The notes under the pieces were generated by a model that searched no databases, was not told the DNA's origin, and worked only from the letters and a program-made list of their open reading frames with translations. From Spinacia oleracea (Eukaryota > Streptophyta > Magnoliopsida > Caryophyllales > Amaranthaceae): a stretch of DNA of 64,000 bases. Shown here piece by piece: positions 9,331 to 21,137 of the stretch (its first letter is position 1; each line of letters starts with the position of its first letter). The translations under genes and the position numbers were made by a program. Where the stretch lies: the NCBI RefSeq assembly GCF_020520425.1, contig NC_079492.1:114611157-114675156 (forward strand), given 5' to 3'.

Positions 9331-12300
9331 AACATGCCAGGTCATACTATGGACAAGTGTTGGAAGCTCCATGGCTATCCAGCCAATTATAGAAATAAGA
9401 GGTTTGCAGGAATGGTAAAGGGGGATGATGATGTGCAGAATGATGAGAATGTCACTCATATCTCACAAGAACAGTACCAACATTTCTAGAGTCTCATCAA
9501 TGATGGAGAAAAACAATTTGATCACAAAGCAAATGTAGCAGGTACTTGCTTACTCACCTCTTTTAATTCAAGGTGGATTATAGATAGTGGAGCAACAGAC
9601 CACATATGTTCTAATCTGGATCTTTTTCACACCTATTCTAAAGTTGATAAAGATGCTAAAACAATAACAGTAGCTGATGGCAAACAAGTTCAGGTTACAC
9701 ATGTGGGTGATGTTAGGATTAGTAATGACATCGTTCTCCAAAATGTTCTTCATGTTCCTACTTGTCAATTTAATTTGATCTCAACTCACAAGTTATGTAA
9801 AGATTTGTCTTGCCATATAATTTTTACTCATAATAAATGCTTGATTCAGGAGCATTCCCAGAAATCAGTGGTTCTTGGTAAACTAGAGTCAGGATTGTAT
9901 GTTGTGGTTGAAGGTGGTTTGCAGAATAAGACATCGAAGGATAATGTCATTACAAGTTCAGAAGTGTTAGCCACAATTAGTGAGGATATTAAACTGTGGC
10001 ACTTAAGGATGGGGCATCTACCTTTTGATAAGTTGCACCTAGTCAATAAAGCTTTACCATCTGTAGGTAGGCATTGTGATAGTTTCTGTCAGATCTGTCC
10101 AAGAGCAAAACAATGTAGGCAACCTTTTTCAATTAGTCATACAAAGACTAATCAATGTTTTGAGTTACTACATATTGATGTATGGGGTCCATATAAAGTC
10201 AAGACTCATGACAATTGTACTTTTTTCCTCACCATTGTAGATGATTTTTCAAGAAACACTTGGACTTTTTTGATGAAGAATAAATCTGATTGTGTTCCTA
10301 TTTTGTCCAATTTCTTGAATTTTGTTCACACTCAGTATGACATGAAGATCAAATGTATTAGAACTGATAATACCAAGGAGTTATGTGAGGGCAGAATATT
10401 GGTTTTATACCAAGGGAATGGCATTAAACACCAAAGAAGTTGTGCTGAAACACCTCAGCAGAATGGGGTTGTAGAAAGAAAACACAGGCATCTTTTAGAA
10501 ACTGCCAGGGCATTGTTTTTCCAATCAAGATTGCCAATTAGGTTTTGGGGTGAATGTCTCCTTACAGCCACTCATTTAATCAACAGAATGCCTTTAAGTA
10601 GTATTGATTTTGATATCCCCTGTGAGAGACTGAATAAGACTGCAGTGGTTCTAGATCATCTGAAGGTATATGGTTGTCTTGGCTATGTATCAACAATCAA
10701 GGCTAACAGGTCCAAATTCGATTCAAGATCTGTTCCCTGTGTTTTACTTGGCTATCCACCTGATCAAAAGGCTTACAAGATGTTGAATCTGGAAACCAAA
10801 CAGATCATTGTTTCCAGGGATGTTCAATTTCATGAGAAGCACTTACCTTTTCATATTTCAGCTAACCAACACACAAACACAAACCCAATCTTTCTTCCAG
10901 TTCATACACCTTTTGATCTCCAAACTGATTTTGATATTCCAGATGTTTTTGATATCTCAGAACCTCCACCAACACCAAACACTGCACCAAACACTGAACC
11001 AAACACTGAACCAAACACTGAACCAAATACTGAACCTTCGCCAGATTTAAACACTGAACAAAACACTGAACCAAACACTGAACCACCTATTATACCTACT
11101 CCACCTAATAATGTTCCAATTAGACAATCAAACAGAACTCACAAACCACCAACTTGGATGAGTGATTTTGTCTGTATTGCCACTAACAACAGTTGGTGCA
11201 ACATTGTTTGTTTTGATGATCTCCCTGATGGTCACAAAGTTTTAGTAAACCAGATCATCAAAGAAACAGAACCTGTCAATTTTCTTGAAGCTTCTCAGTC
11301 CAAAGAGTGGATTTCAGCAATGGACAAAGAACTTGCAGCTCTCACAGCTAATGATACATGGGAGATTTGTATTCTTCCTAAGGGAAAAAAGGCCATAGGT
11401 TGCAAATGGGTGTATAGGATAAAACTGAAGAAAGATGGCACTATTGAAAGATACAAGGCTAGACTTGTAGCCAAAGGTTTCACACAGAAGTATGGAATAG
11501 ACTATGGGGAAACTTTCTCACCTGTGGTTAAAATGGCTACAGTTAGGTGCTTAATTGCTTTGGCTGTCACCAATTCTTGGGTTGTTCATCAACTAGATAT
11601 CAATAATGCTTTTTTGCATGGTGATCTCACAGAAGAGGTTTATATGAAGGTTCCAGATGGTATTCCCAATCCTGATCACAAAGTTTGCAGGCTTAAAAAG
11701 TCTCTGTATGGTCTAAAACAAGCTAGTAGGCAATGGTTTGCCAAGCTCACTTCTGAACTCATTCTACTGGGTTTCATTCAGTCCAAAAACGATTATTCAT
11801 TGTTTATCAAGACTCTGAATGGTTCACAGACCCTAGTAGCAGTATATGTAGATGACATTTTGCTAACTGGTCCAAATTTCTCAGAAATTCTTGCTTTGAA
11901 GACACACTTACACAATAAGTTCAGCATTAAGGATTTGGGTGAGCTCAATTACTTTCTGGGAATAGAAATTTCCAGAACACACAATGGGGTTGTTCTTACT
12001 CAATCCAAGTTCACTAGAGAACTCCTAGCAGATTGTGCAATGGATGTGTCTAAACCAGCTAAGACCCCTTTACCAGCTAAACTTAAACTTACATCTTTGG
12101 AGGATGAACCCTTTACTGATCCTAACCAGTTCAGATGTTTAGTTGGAAAATTAAATTTTCTCACTCACACTAGACCTGACTTATCATTTGCTGTCCAAAC
12201 ATTGAGTCAGTTCATGCAGTCTCCCAAGTTGTCTCATCAAAAGGCATTGCATCACCTGCTCAGATATGTTGCACATACAGCTGGTCAAGGCATCTCTATT

Positions 12301-12815
12301 CAACCTTCTTCTAGTCTCACTTTACAGGCTTACTGTGATTCTGATTGGGCAGCTTGCCCTGATACAAGAAGGTCAGTAACTGGTTATGTGATGCTTTTGG
12401 GAAATAGCCCCATTTCTTGGAAATCAAAGAAGCAGACTACTATTTCCAGATCCTCATCTGAAGCTGAGTACAGAGCTATGGCAGCTGCTGCTTCTGAGAT
12501 AACTTGGTTGGTTAGGTTGCTACAGGAAATGGGATTATCTAATCTAACTCCTATTCAATTGAAGTGTGACAATCAATCTGCCATTCATATAGCTAAGAAT
12601 CCAGTTCATCATGAACGTACCAAACATATTGAATTAGATTGTCATTTTACTAGAGACAAGGTCCTTGAAGGCCTAATTGAGTTAACTTTATGTTCCTACT
12701 GCTGATCAATTAGCTGATGTGCTCACCAAGGTCTTGTCCTCTCCTCAACACTCTCATTTACTGTCCAAGCTAGGTATGCTTTCTCATGATTCAGCCCCTA
12801 GCTTGAGGGGGGGTA
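9331..12815 (+). pseudogene. Copia-A gag-pol remnant
   Basis: It begins with the second half of a gag zinc knuckle (CNMPGHTMDKCW, about 9328-9363), so the N-terminal gag is deleted. An in-frame TAG lies at 9487-9489. The frame is then open to 12705: protease WIIDSGATDH (9574 on), GAG-pre-integrase, integrase with HIDVWGP, RTDNTKE and NGVVERKH, an (NTEP)n repeat, reverse transcriptase with intact YVDDILLTG (about 11845), and RNase H with SSSEAEYRAMAAA. An extra T near 12689 shifts the frame about 40 codons before the normal end, and the remainder continues in another frame to about 12815. One nonsense change, one frameshift and the missing gag make it non-functional. Confidence 0.9.
10979..11086 (+). 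repeat. Short in-frame minisatellite coding (NTEP)n
   Basis: About eight copies of a 12-bp unit (AACACTGAACCA and variants) encode NTEP/NTEQ repeats between the integrase and RT domains of Copia-A, in the low-complexity linker where such expansions are tolerated. Confidence 0.85.
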
Positions 12816-12816
12816 T

Positions 12817-13225
12817 TGGAGCACATGATCAGGCTGTTACTAATGATCAAACTGATCACAACAAACACAACAACGAGCACAATCAACAACTGCTGACTGC
12901 ATTGCTAACCAAGTTGTTCAGCTTGGAAGATCAGGAAACAAAGATCAGTGACATGGCAGCAAACACAGATTGATGACATGTAATAAGTTTGTTACAAGCT
13001 GCAGTTAGTTAGTTGTTTGTTACAAGCTGCAGTTAGTCAGTTAGTTGTTACAAGTTGTTAGTTGTTAGCTCAACAGATTGTATAGCAACAGCATCAGCCA
13101 TATAAATAAGGCTGCTGATCTCTTCTCTTAATTCAATTGATTGTAACAATTCTTCAATCAATAAAATTCTCTCTCTCTCTCTTTCTCTCCTACATTTTAG
13201 TAATCAGAAGTTTAAGAACTTCTTC
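12817..13225 (+). repeat. Copia-A right LTR
   Basis: It starts TTGGAGCACATGATCAGGC after the polypurine tract and ends ...AACTTCTTC at the Copia-B junction. The part from 12983 on is repeated at 25487-25729. Confidence 0.88.
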
Positions 13226-14212
13226 CACAAGGTAAAGGAGCAGAAGCTGCCTTACAACCTTCCATATCAGAATCCTTAAGAATGTCATTGATATATTTCT
13301 TCTGGGACAGAAAAATGCCATTAGAATTTCTATGCACCTCTATGCCCAGAAAATAAGAGAGAAGACCAAGGTCTTTAATTGTGAATGCCTGATCAAGTAA
13401 AGTTTTCACATGTTGTATTTGAGAAATAGAAGTTCCAGTAACCAGAATATCATCAACATAAACCAGAATTATCAGAAACTCCCCATCAAGTGTTCTGGTG
13501 AACAAAGAATAGTCTTGCTTGGATTGCTCAAAATGTAAAGTTTTCAAGAATTTGCATAGCTCCTTATTCCATTGTCTAGAAGCCTGTCTTAGGCCATAAA
13601 TGGACCTTTTTAGCTTACAAACTTCCCCTGAATGAGCTTTGGTGTAGCCAGGTGGGGGTTTCATGTATACTTCCTCATCAATGAACCCATGCAGAAAAGC
13701 ATTGTTCACATCTAACTGAAACAAATCCCAACCTTTTACAGCAGCTAGGGCAATAACAATCCTTATTGTGGCTAACTTAGCAACTGGTGAAAAGGTTTGT
13801 GTAAAATCTCTCCCTTCAACCTGCTGGTAACCAATTGCCACCAACCTTGCTTTATATTTATCAATAGTATAATCAGGATTGAGTTTAGTCCTGTAAACCC
13901 ATTTTGAACCAATTGCCTTTTTTCCTTCAGGTAATTGAGTAAGCTCCCATGTGTCATTGCTTTCAAGAGCATCTATTTCTTTGCTCATAGCCTGTACCCA
14001 ATTGGTGTCATCTTTGGCTTGGCTATAGAACTTGGGATCATTAACAAAAGGCAAGACAGAAAAAGCCAAAGATTCCCAAATGTCAAAACTGTCAAGAGCC
14101 ATAGCTAACAACCAATCATCATTGTCAATATCAGGAGAACAAGAACTCACAGAAAAAGTGAGAGATTCACTACTAGAAGACATATCAGTATGCCTATGAG
14201 GAACATAACCAC
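12983..14212. repeat. 1,230-bp direct repeat, left copy
   Basis: The sequence from ATAAGTTTGTTACAAGC to ...GGAACATAACCAC is the same length as 25487-26716 with no indel. I noticed only one difference by eye (GCTGCTGAT versus GCTGTTGAT). It joins Copia-A LTR to Copia-B and ends exactly where Tat-element sequence begins. Confidence 0.9.
13226..14212 (-). pseudogene. Copia-B reverse transcriptase fragment (duplicate)
   Basis: On the minus strand 14183-13212 reads as 323 residues identical to the C-terminal 323 residues of the Copia-B polyprotein at 29693-25716. They include the RT blocks KWVYRTKL, FSPVAKLATIR, QLDVNNAFLHG and YVDDILVTGTS. The frame ends a few codons inside Copia-A LTR (…PLPCGRSS, stop). 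The 5' part (gag, protease, integrase) is replaced by the Tat element at 14213. It is a duplicate, not an independent insertion. Confidence 0.9.
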
Positions 14213-14780
14213 TAGGTCAACCCCTAGGTCAACCCGAGGACGTGAGCAGCCACGCGCAGAGCAGTTGCCTGACTCTGAGTCTGAACTTTCTGACACTAGG
14301 TCAACCCCCGTCATGCCGGATAGACCTCTCCCTCATCCAACTTATACGCATCTGAGCCAGGCGCGTCCAGGGGCCACCCGTCCAACCCGTCAAACTCGCG
14401 GACGCGAGTCCTCCCAGCGGCTACCCTACTCCAGGCGTCAAGACCCTGTATATCACATTCAGGAGGGGGTGTCCAACATGGCCCTAGGGCACACCACCCC
14501 TTTTGCAGACTCCATCATGAGAGCCCCGAGGGAACCCAAAGTCAAGCCGCCCAACATTGATGCTTACGATGGTACCACAGATCCGGACATGCACCTCTTG
14601 GTTTACCGGCATCACATGTATGTCCAAGGAACAACTGACTCAACCTGGTGTAAGTATTTTCCGGGCACACTCAAAGGAGTAGCCTCTAAGTGGTTCGAGA
14701 GACTTCCGGCCGGAACTATTCGCTCTTTTTCGGAGCTCGAGCTATTGTTCTCTACTCGGTTCATGGCTCACAAGGAATAG
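14213..14780 (+). pseudogene. Tat element gag, N-terminal part
   Basis: The open frame runs through a polar, Arg/Pro-rich N-terminus into the Retrotrans_gag region (KPPNIDAYDGTTDP, STWCKYFPGTLKGVASKWFE, FSELELLFSTRF). It is interrupted by a TAG at 14778-14780, after which the same gag domain continues in frame. The frame begins artificially in Copia-B sequence at 14190, so the true start is lost. Confidence 0.85.
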
Positions 14781-14792
14781 AAGAAGACGAGC

Positions 14793-17294
14793 ATGCATCT
14801 GAGTAGGATTCAGCAAGGGAAGGACGAGTCCCTGAGGAGTTATGTGAAGAGATTCAATCTAGAGGCAGGGCAAATTCCGGATTTGCCAGATGGTGTTGCA
14901 TTCGATAACTTCATTCGAGGGCTTAAAAAGGGCTCTTTCAAGTTTGATCTGGTAAAGAAAAGCGTCCGAACAATGGCAGAAGTGCTGGATGAGGCGGAGG
15001 CCTTCATTCATGCAACAGAGATTTGCAGCGTCCCGAAAGACCCCAGAGGAAGTGATACCGCCGAGCTAGCGGCAAAAAAGGAGAAATTTGAAAAGAAGAA
15101 CCGGCCTAACGGGACGTGGGCTATTGCAAAAGAATCAGACAGGGCTCCCGGAGCGGCAGGTCAGAAACGGCCCAGAACTTATGATCGGGAGCGATTCGAG
15201 TATAACACAGACATGTACACAATCCTGATGGACGTCGGGTCCAAATATGACATTGATCGTCCATTTCCCATGAAGTCACCACCAGAAAGTAGGGACCCCA
15301 AACTGTACTGTCACTTTCACAGTGACATTGGGCATGACACCAATGAATGTAAGAGCTTGAAAAGGGCATTGGACGGCCTAGCCACCAAGGGGTTCTTAAA
15401 AAGTTATATCAGCAGGAACACGGGAGGTTCTGGCAAACCCTTCTACAAGAAAAACAAATCCCCTCCCTCGGAGGAAGATGGGAATCGTACCGACCCAGAG
15501 TGCGTGGCAGTCATCTCAGGAGGATTGGCCGCCGGCGGGCCGACCATGAGGGGCCAGAAGGATTATGCCAAGCGATTGGGGCAAGTGATGCTGTCCGGCA
15601 AGGCCACAGTTGACCCGTTTCCAAAAGTTGAAATCGGCGAGGCCGACCGTGGGAAAATCTCCACCCCGCATGATGATCCTTTGGTAATTGAGTTAAAAGT
15701 TGCTAACCTAAGGGTTAGGCGTATTTTGGTTGATACAGGAAGTTCGTCGGACATAATTAGTCTAGAGTGCTTGAATCGGCTGCAACATGATCCCTCAAAA
15801 ATTGAGAAAATCCACTATCCCATTATAGGCTTCGGAGGTAGTGTCATCCACCCAGTCGGCATAATTACCCTTCCTCTGAGGATGGGAAATAAAAAGGAAT
15901 CTCGGCAAATGGATGTCCGTTTTCTCATAGTGAAAGATCTGACGGCATATAACATCATCTTGGGGCGTCCCACGTTGAACAGGGCAAAGGCTGTCATTGT
16001 GACTCATCTGATGCTTCTTAAGTTCATTTGTGACGATGGGAGCGTCAGCACTATACATGGTGACCAACAACAAGCTAGAGATTGCTACCTAACCACCTTG
16101 AGTCCAGAAGCATGGGGGACGGGTGAAGAGAAAGGGACGTCGAGCAACAAACGAAAATGTGGTGACACGCAACCCAAGGTCGTCAAAGAAACATTAACTA
16201 TCTCAGCAGGGCACATGGAAGAGAGACGCCCAGAGCCTGTTGGGGCCCATTTCAATGTGGTTTTAAACACAGACAAACCTGACAGAGTAGTGCCCATCGG
16301 GATTTCTCCTGACGACCCGCTGGCGGCAGAGTTGGTCCACCTTTTGAGAGAATTTGAAGATATCTTTGCTTTCACGGTGGACGAAATGCCGGGTATTGAC
16401 CCTGCTGTGGCCGTCCATAAGCTGAATGTGGACCCAAACTTTAAACCGGTTCGTCAGAAGAAAAGGAACCATGGGGAAGATAGAAATCAGGCGGCAGCCG
16501 CGGAAATACAGAAGTTGATGGAGGCTGGGTTCGTCAGGCCTAGTCAGTACCCCGACTGGGTTGCTAACGTGGTTCTCGTCAAAAAACCTAATGGTACCTG
16601 GAGAATGTGTGTTGATTACACCAACCTCAATAAGGCATGTCCAAAGGACAGTTTCCCATTTCCCAAGATTGACCGGCTCGTCGACTCTACAGCGGGGCAT
16701 GCCATGATGAGCTTTATGGATGCCTACTCAGGGTTTCACCAGATTCCGTTGTGGCCTGACGACCAGGAAAAAACGTCATTTGTTACTGAACAAGGCCTTT
16801 ACTGCTACAAGGTGATGCCGTTTGGGTTAAAAAATGCACCGGCCACCTTTCAGCGTCTTATTAACACTGTGTTCATTAAGCAGCTCGGCAGGAATATTGA
16901 AGCTTACATTGACGATATGATCGTAAAAAGTAAGCTGAGGGCGGCGCACATAACTGATCTCAGGGAGACATTTGAGACTATTCGAGCTTACAACATGAGG
17001 TTGAATCCTAAGAAGTGTGTGTTCGGGGTGACGGCAGGCAAATTCTTAGGTTTCTTGATTGATGAAAGAGGAATTGAAGCCAACCCAGACAAAATCCAGG
17101 CAGTAATTGATATGAGCTCACCAAAGACAGTGAAGGAGGTCCAGCGGCTCACAGGTTGCTTGGCCGCCCTGGGCAAATTCCTTTCCAGGGCTGGAGACAA
17201 GTGCCACTACTTTTTTAGGTCTGTCAGAAAGAAGGCCAAGTTTGAATGGTCGGACGAGGCCGAGGCGGCATTGGTCAGATTAAAGGAGCACTAA
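14793..17294 (+). pseudogene. Tat element gag C-terminus, protease and reverse transcriptase
   Basis: This 833-codon frame continues the gag domain (LSRIQQGKDESLRSYVKRFN), a short C/H motif (CHFHSDIGHDTNEC), an aspartic protease (ILVDTGSSSDII, about 15723-15760) and a Ty3/gypsy RT with MCVDYTNLNKACPKD, MPFGLKNAPATFQR and the catalytic YIDDMIV (about 16906-16926). It then enters the thumb region. An in-frame TAA at 17292-17294 separates it from the RNase H part. It lies in the same frame as its neighbours on both sides, so the polyprotein is broken by two nonsense changes rather than by frameshifts. Confidence 0.9.
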
Positions 17295-17300
17295 TACACC

Positions 17301-19442
17301 TTGCCTCGTCTTGTTAGTCCCTTGCTAGGAGAGACTTTGTACATGTATCTCGCCGTGTCCGAGCACTCGTTGAGTGCCGTTCTACTGACAGAGAGGGAGG
17401 GAATACAGATGCCGGTATACTTTGTCAGTCATGTTCTTCAAAATGCTGAAGTTAGATATCCTACAGTGGAAAAGTTTGGCTTAGCTCTGTTCATGGCCAG
17501 CAAAAAGCTCCGTCCTTATTTCTTAGCTCACAAAATAGTGATCTGCACCGATCAGCCGCTCAAACTGCCCTTCACAAAGCTGGAGGCGTCAGGACGAATG
17601 CTGAATTGGGCAATAGCGCTGAACGCCTTTGATATCACCTATGAGCCGAGGAAAGCTGTCAAGGGGCAGGCATGTGCCGACTTCATTGTTGAAATGACGA
17701 GGCCAGACTTTGCCAAGAATACAAGCACAGTGTGGACAGTGTATGTAGACGGCTCATCCACACAGAATGGATGTGGAGCAGGGATAATCTGTCACTCCCC
17801 AGAAGGAGATACTTTTGAATATGCTATGCGATTTAACTTCCAGGCGTCAAATAATGAAGCCGAATATGAAGCCCTGCTTTGTGGCATTAAAATGTGTAAG
17901 GCGGCAGGCGCCGAGGAGATTGTAGCACTATCTGACTCCCAACTGATTGTGAGCCAAGTTAATGGGACCTACGAAGCTAGGGATCCGACTATGGTCAAAT
18001 ACATGCAGGCCGTCCATCAGGAAATAGAGCCACTGAAAAGTTTTGAAGTAAAGCAAGTCCCTCGCTCGGAAAATAACCAAGCTGATGCCCTGTCAAAGTT
18101 GGCAAGTTCCGCGTCTTGTGATACCCCTCGGCACGTGTTTTGGGAGGTAAAAGAGCACAAAAGTGTTGAGCAAATGGAGGTGGAAACTCTTGACAGAACG
18201 TCCACATGGATGGATGACATAGTAAACTTCAAAATGAATGGAGTCTTGCCCGAAGACTCAAGGGAAGCGGCAAAACTTCAAAAGAAATGTTCTTGGTTTG
18301 AAATGTGGAACGGCACCCTCTACAAAAAGGCCTACTCCCGTCCTTTGTTAAGATGTGTAACACCTGAGAAGGGGCAGGAAATTCTAGAAGACCTTCATCA
18401 GGGGTTGTGCAGCTCGCATATCGGTGGAAGGGCTTTGGCTGAAAAGGCACTTCGAACCGGCTATTACTGGCCGACCCTTAAGGAGGACGCAATCTCACTG
18501 GTCAAGAAGTGTGACAAATGTCAGCGCTTTTCTCACCTAATACATCAACCGGCACGAGTTCTGACGCCCATTACAAGCCCAATTCCATTTGCTAAATGGG
18601 GGATGGATCTCCTAGGCCCATTCACGACCGCACCAGGAGGAAGGCGTTATGTCATCGTTGCTGTAGATTACTTCACCAAATGGGTGGAGGCAGAAGCGCT
18701 CAAAAACATAAAAACTGCTGATGTGAGAGCATTCATTTGGAAGAACATCATGACTCGCTTTGGGATTCCACAGGCTATCGTCTTCGATAATGGGCCCCAG
18801 TTTGAGACGCCTAAGCTGAAAGAGTGGCTGGCAGATCACGGTATACACACCTGTTTTGCATCAGTCGGACGACCCCAAGCCAATGGTCAGGTTGAGGCGT
18901 TCAACAAAATTATCTCTGAAGGAATGAAAAAGAAGCTTGACGAAGCCAAAGGTCTATGGGCTGATGAGCTGCCAAATGTCTTATGGTCCATCCGCACCAC
19001 GGCTAAGAATTCAACCGGTGAAACACCCTTCTTGCTAGCCTATGGCGCCGAGGCTGTCCTACCCATAGAAATGTGTGAGCCAACGTTGAGAGTCATGCTG
19101 TATGACGAAAATGCTAATTGGGAGACAATGAAAGCAGCCTTGGACTTTCTGCCCGAGGTTAGAGGAAATGCAGCGCTCAGACAACAGCTGTACAAGATAA
19201 GGATGGCAAGAGAATACAACAAGAGAGTCTCTAATAGAGTGCTCAAAGTGGGAGATTTTGTCCTCAGAAAAATGGAGTCCACAGGACGAGCAAATGAACA
19301 AGGTAAGCTGACGCCCACTTGGGAGGGACCTTACGAGATCTATGATGAATTTAGAGATGGAACCTACCGCATTCAAGACATGCAAGGCCGCCCTATTTCG
19401 CGCACTTGGAATGCCGACAATCTCAAGAAATATTTCTTCTAG
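17301..19442 (+). pseudogene. Tat element RNase H, second RNase H and integrase
   Basis: This 713-codon frame starts in the RT-linked RNase H (LYMYLAVSEHSLSAVLL, CTDQPLK). It continues through an archaeal-type RNase H (VYVDGSS, NNEAEYEALLCGI, LSDSQLIVSQ), an H-H-C-C integrase zinc module (about 18400-18525) and the integrase core with WGMDLLGPF, VFDNGPQF and GRPQANGQVEAFN, giving an intact D-D-E set. It ends with a C-terminal KVGDFVLRKME...LTPTWEGPYEI block. The dual RNase H places it in the Tat lineage of Ty3/gypsy. The frame itself is uninterrupted but lacks its own start context. Confidence 0.9.
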
Positions 19443-19639
19443 ATATGTGCTAAGCCTTGTCTTACTTACCACGATCCATTGCCCAAGGGGCGGCCTCTAA
19501 TGGTCATAGTAGGGTAGTAATTACTTTTGTAACCGGCTAAATTCGCCTTACAAAGTTATAAATAATACTACTCTATTTGTCTCGTAATATTTATTGCTCG
19601 CACAATGAATATAAAAATATACACTCCAATGCATAACCA

Positions 19640-20860
19640 AAGCCTAATTGTATGACGGCCTGAGAAGTGGCCCAGATTAGCAAAAACTCAGCAAGACTAA
19701 TTGTTTGAAGCCTAAGAAGTGGCCCAGATTAGCACCAAGTTGTAGGCTGATCACCTATCCAACTCCCCTCCCAATATAAGCAAGCCGCTGGCCGACCAGT
19801 ACAGAATAATAAGTGCCAGCGGCACAAATAAACTTAAATCGTAAGTTATTTGTTCAAAAGCCCAGCGGCATGAACAACTTTGAAACATAGGTTGTTCGCT
19901 CAAAAGCCCAGCGGCATGAACAACTTTGAAACATAGGTTGTTTGCTCAAAAGTGCGGCGGCACGAAAATATGGCCGTCCAGCCCATTTGACGAGCATGTC
20001 TAGCGGCAATCATACCTATTGATTGACTTACGTCAATCAATATCGTTATAGACACGCTCGCCAAAGAAAGCGACTACCACAGTGGGGCCTAGCACATGCT
20101 CAGTTGCCAGCGGCACCAACCACTTGGAAACATAGGTTGTTCGCTCAAAAGCCCAGCGGCATGAACAACTTTGAAACATAGGTTGTTTGCTCAAAAGTGC
20201 GGCGGCACGAAAATATGGCCGTCCAGCCCATTTGACGAGCATGTCTAGCGGCAATCATACCTATTGATTGACTTACGTCAATCAATATCGTTATAGACAC
20301 GCTCGCCAAAGAAAGCGACTATCACAGTAGTGCCTAGCGGATGCTCAGTTGCCTGCGGCACCAATATCAAAGAGACTAAGGTTGTTTGCTAAAAAGCGCG
20401 GCGGCACGTATGTTTGGTCGGCCAGTCTATTTGACGAGCATGTCTAGCGGCAATCATACCTATTGATTGACTTGCGCCAATCAATATCGTTATAGACATG
20501 CTCGCCAAAGAAGGCGACGACCACAGTGGGGCCTAGCACATGCTCAGTTGCCAGCGGCACCAACCACTTGGAAACAAAGGTTGTCCGCTCAAAAGTTCAG
20601 CGGCGCGATTAACTTCGAAACAAAGGTTGTTTGCTCAAAGTTAGGCGGCACGAACGTTTGGCCGTACAGTCCATTTGACGAGCATGTCTAGCGGCAATCA
20701 TATCTATTGATTGACTTGCGTCAATCAATATCGTTATAGACACGCTCGCCAAAGAAAGTGACGACCAAAGTAGGGCCTAGCGCATACTCAGTTGCCTGCG
20801 GCATCAACGTGCTTAGTGTACACTCGGTTGCACCTTGGCAATCATACCTATTGATTAAGC
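19640..20860. repeat. Tandem array of 199-245-bp units in the Tat 3' region
   Basis: The block GCGGCAATCATACCTATTG recurs with its start at about 20004, 20249, 20448 and 20692 (once with TAT for TAC), i.e. spacings near 245, 199 and 244 bp, with partial units on both sides. Each unit holds the dyad TATTGATTGAC-4 nt-GTCAATCAATA (11-bp arms, degraded in some copies) and one or two shorter sub-repeats such as GCGGCATGAACAACTTTGAA. Such arrays in 3' regions are known for Tat/Ogre elements. Confidence 0.85.
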
Positions 20861-21137
20861 CTATTGATTAAGGAATAATCAAATTATGAAGAGCAAGTAA
20901 ATGCGAGATAAGGGAAGCATCAAAAAAACCTATTTACTTATAAAACAACGCCCGTAGAAAGGCGTGTAAAAGTAGCTCAGAATTCTTGACCAGAAAAAAG
21001 AAAGAAAATTGTTGTGTGCTCAGCAGGCACAATGATACAGACGCCATCAGCGCCAAAACTTTACAACATAATTGTTTTTGCCCTTAGGCACGGGAACGCT
21101 TGAATAAGATTTTAAAAAAAGCAGGAAAGGAAGCAAA

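Larger units (their letters stand above)
8821..13225 (+). mobile_element. Copia-A, Ty1/copia retrotransposon, defective
   Basis: A left LTR (8821-9199), a primer site, a broken gag-pol and a right LTR (12817-13225) are present in order. The left LTR lacks about the first 15 bp, present in the right LTR after the polypurine tract AGCTTGAGGGGGGG, so the left edge is a deletion junction with the Stowaway element. The right LTR ends directly against Copia-B. No target duplication can be identified. Most of gag is missing. Confidence 0.9.

Noticed and set aside
10808..11086. Frames on both strands across the (NTEP)n minisatellite.
   Set aside because: Shadow frames created by the 12-bp repeat. 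The polyprotein frame is the real one.
13212..14183. A separate copia insertion next to Copia-A.
   Set aside because: It is the same sequence as the end of Copia-B at 25716-26687, including the junction with the Copia-A LTR, so it is a duplicate.
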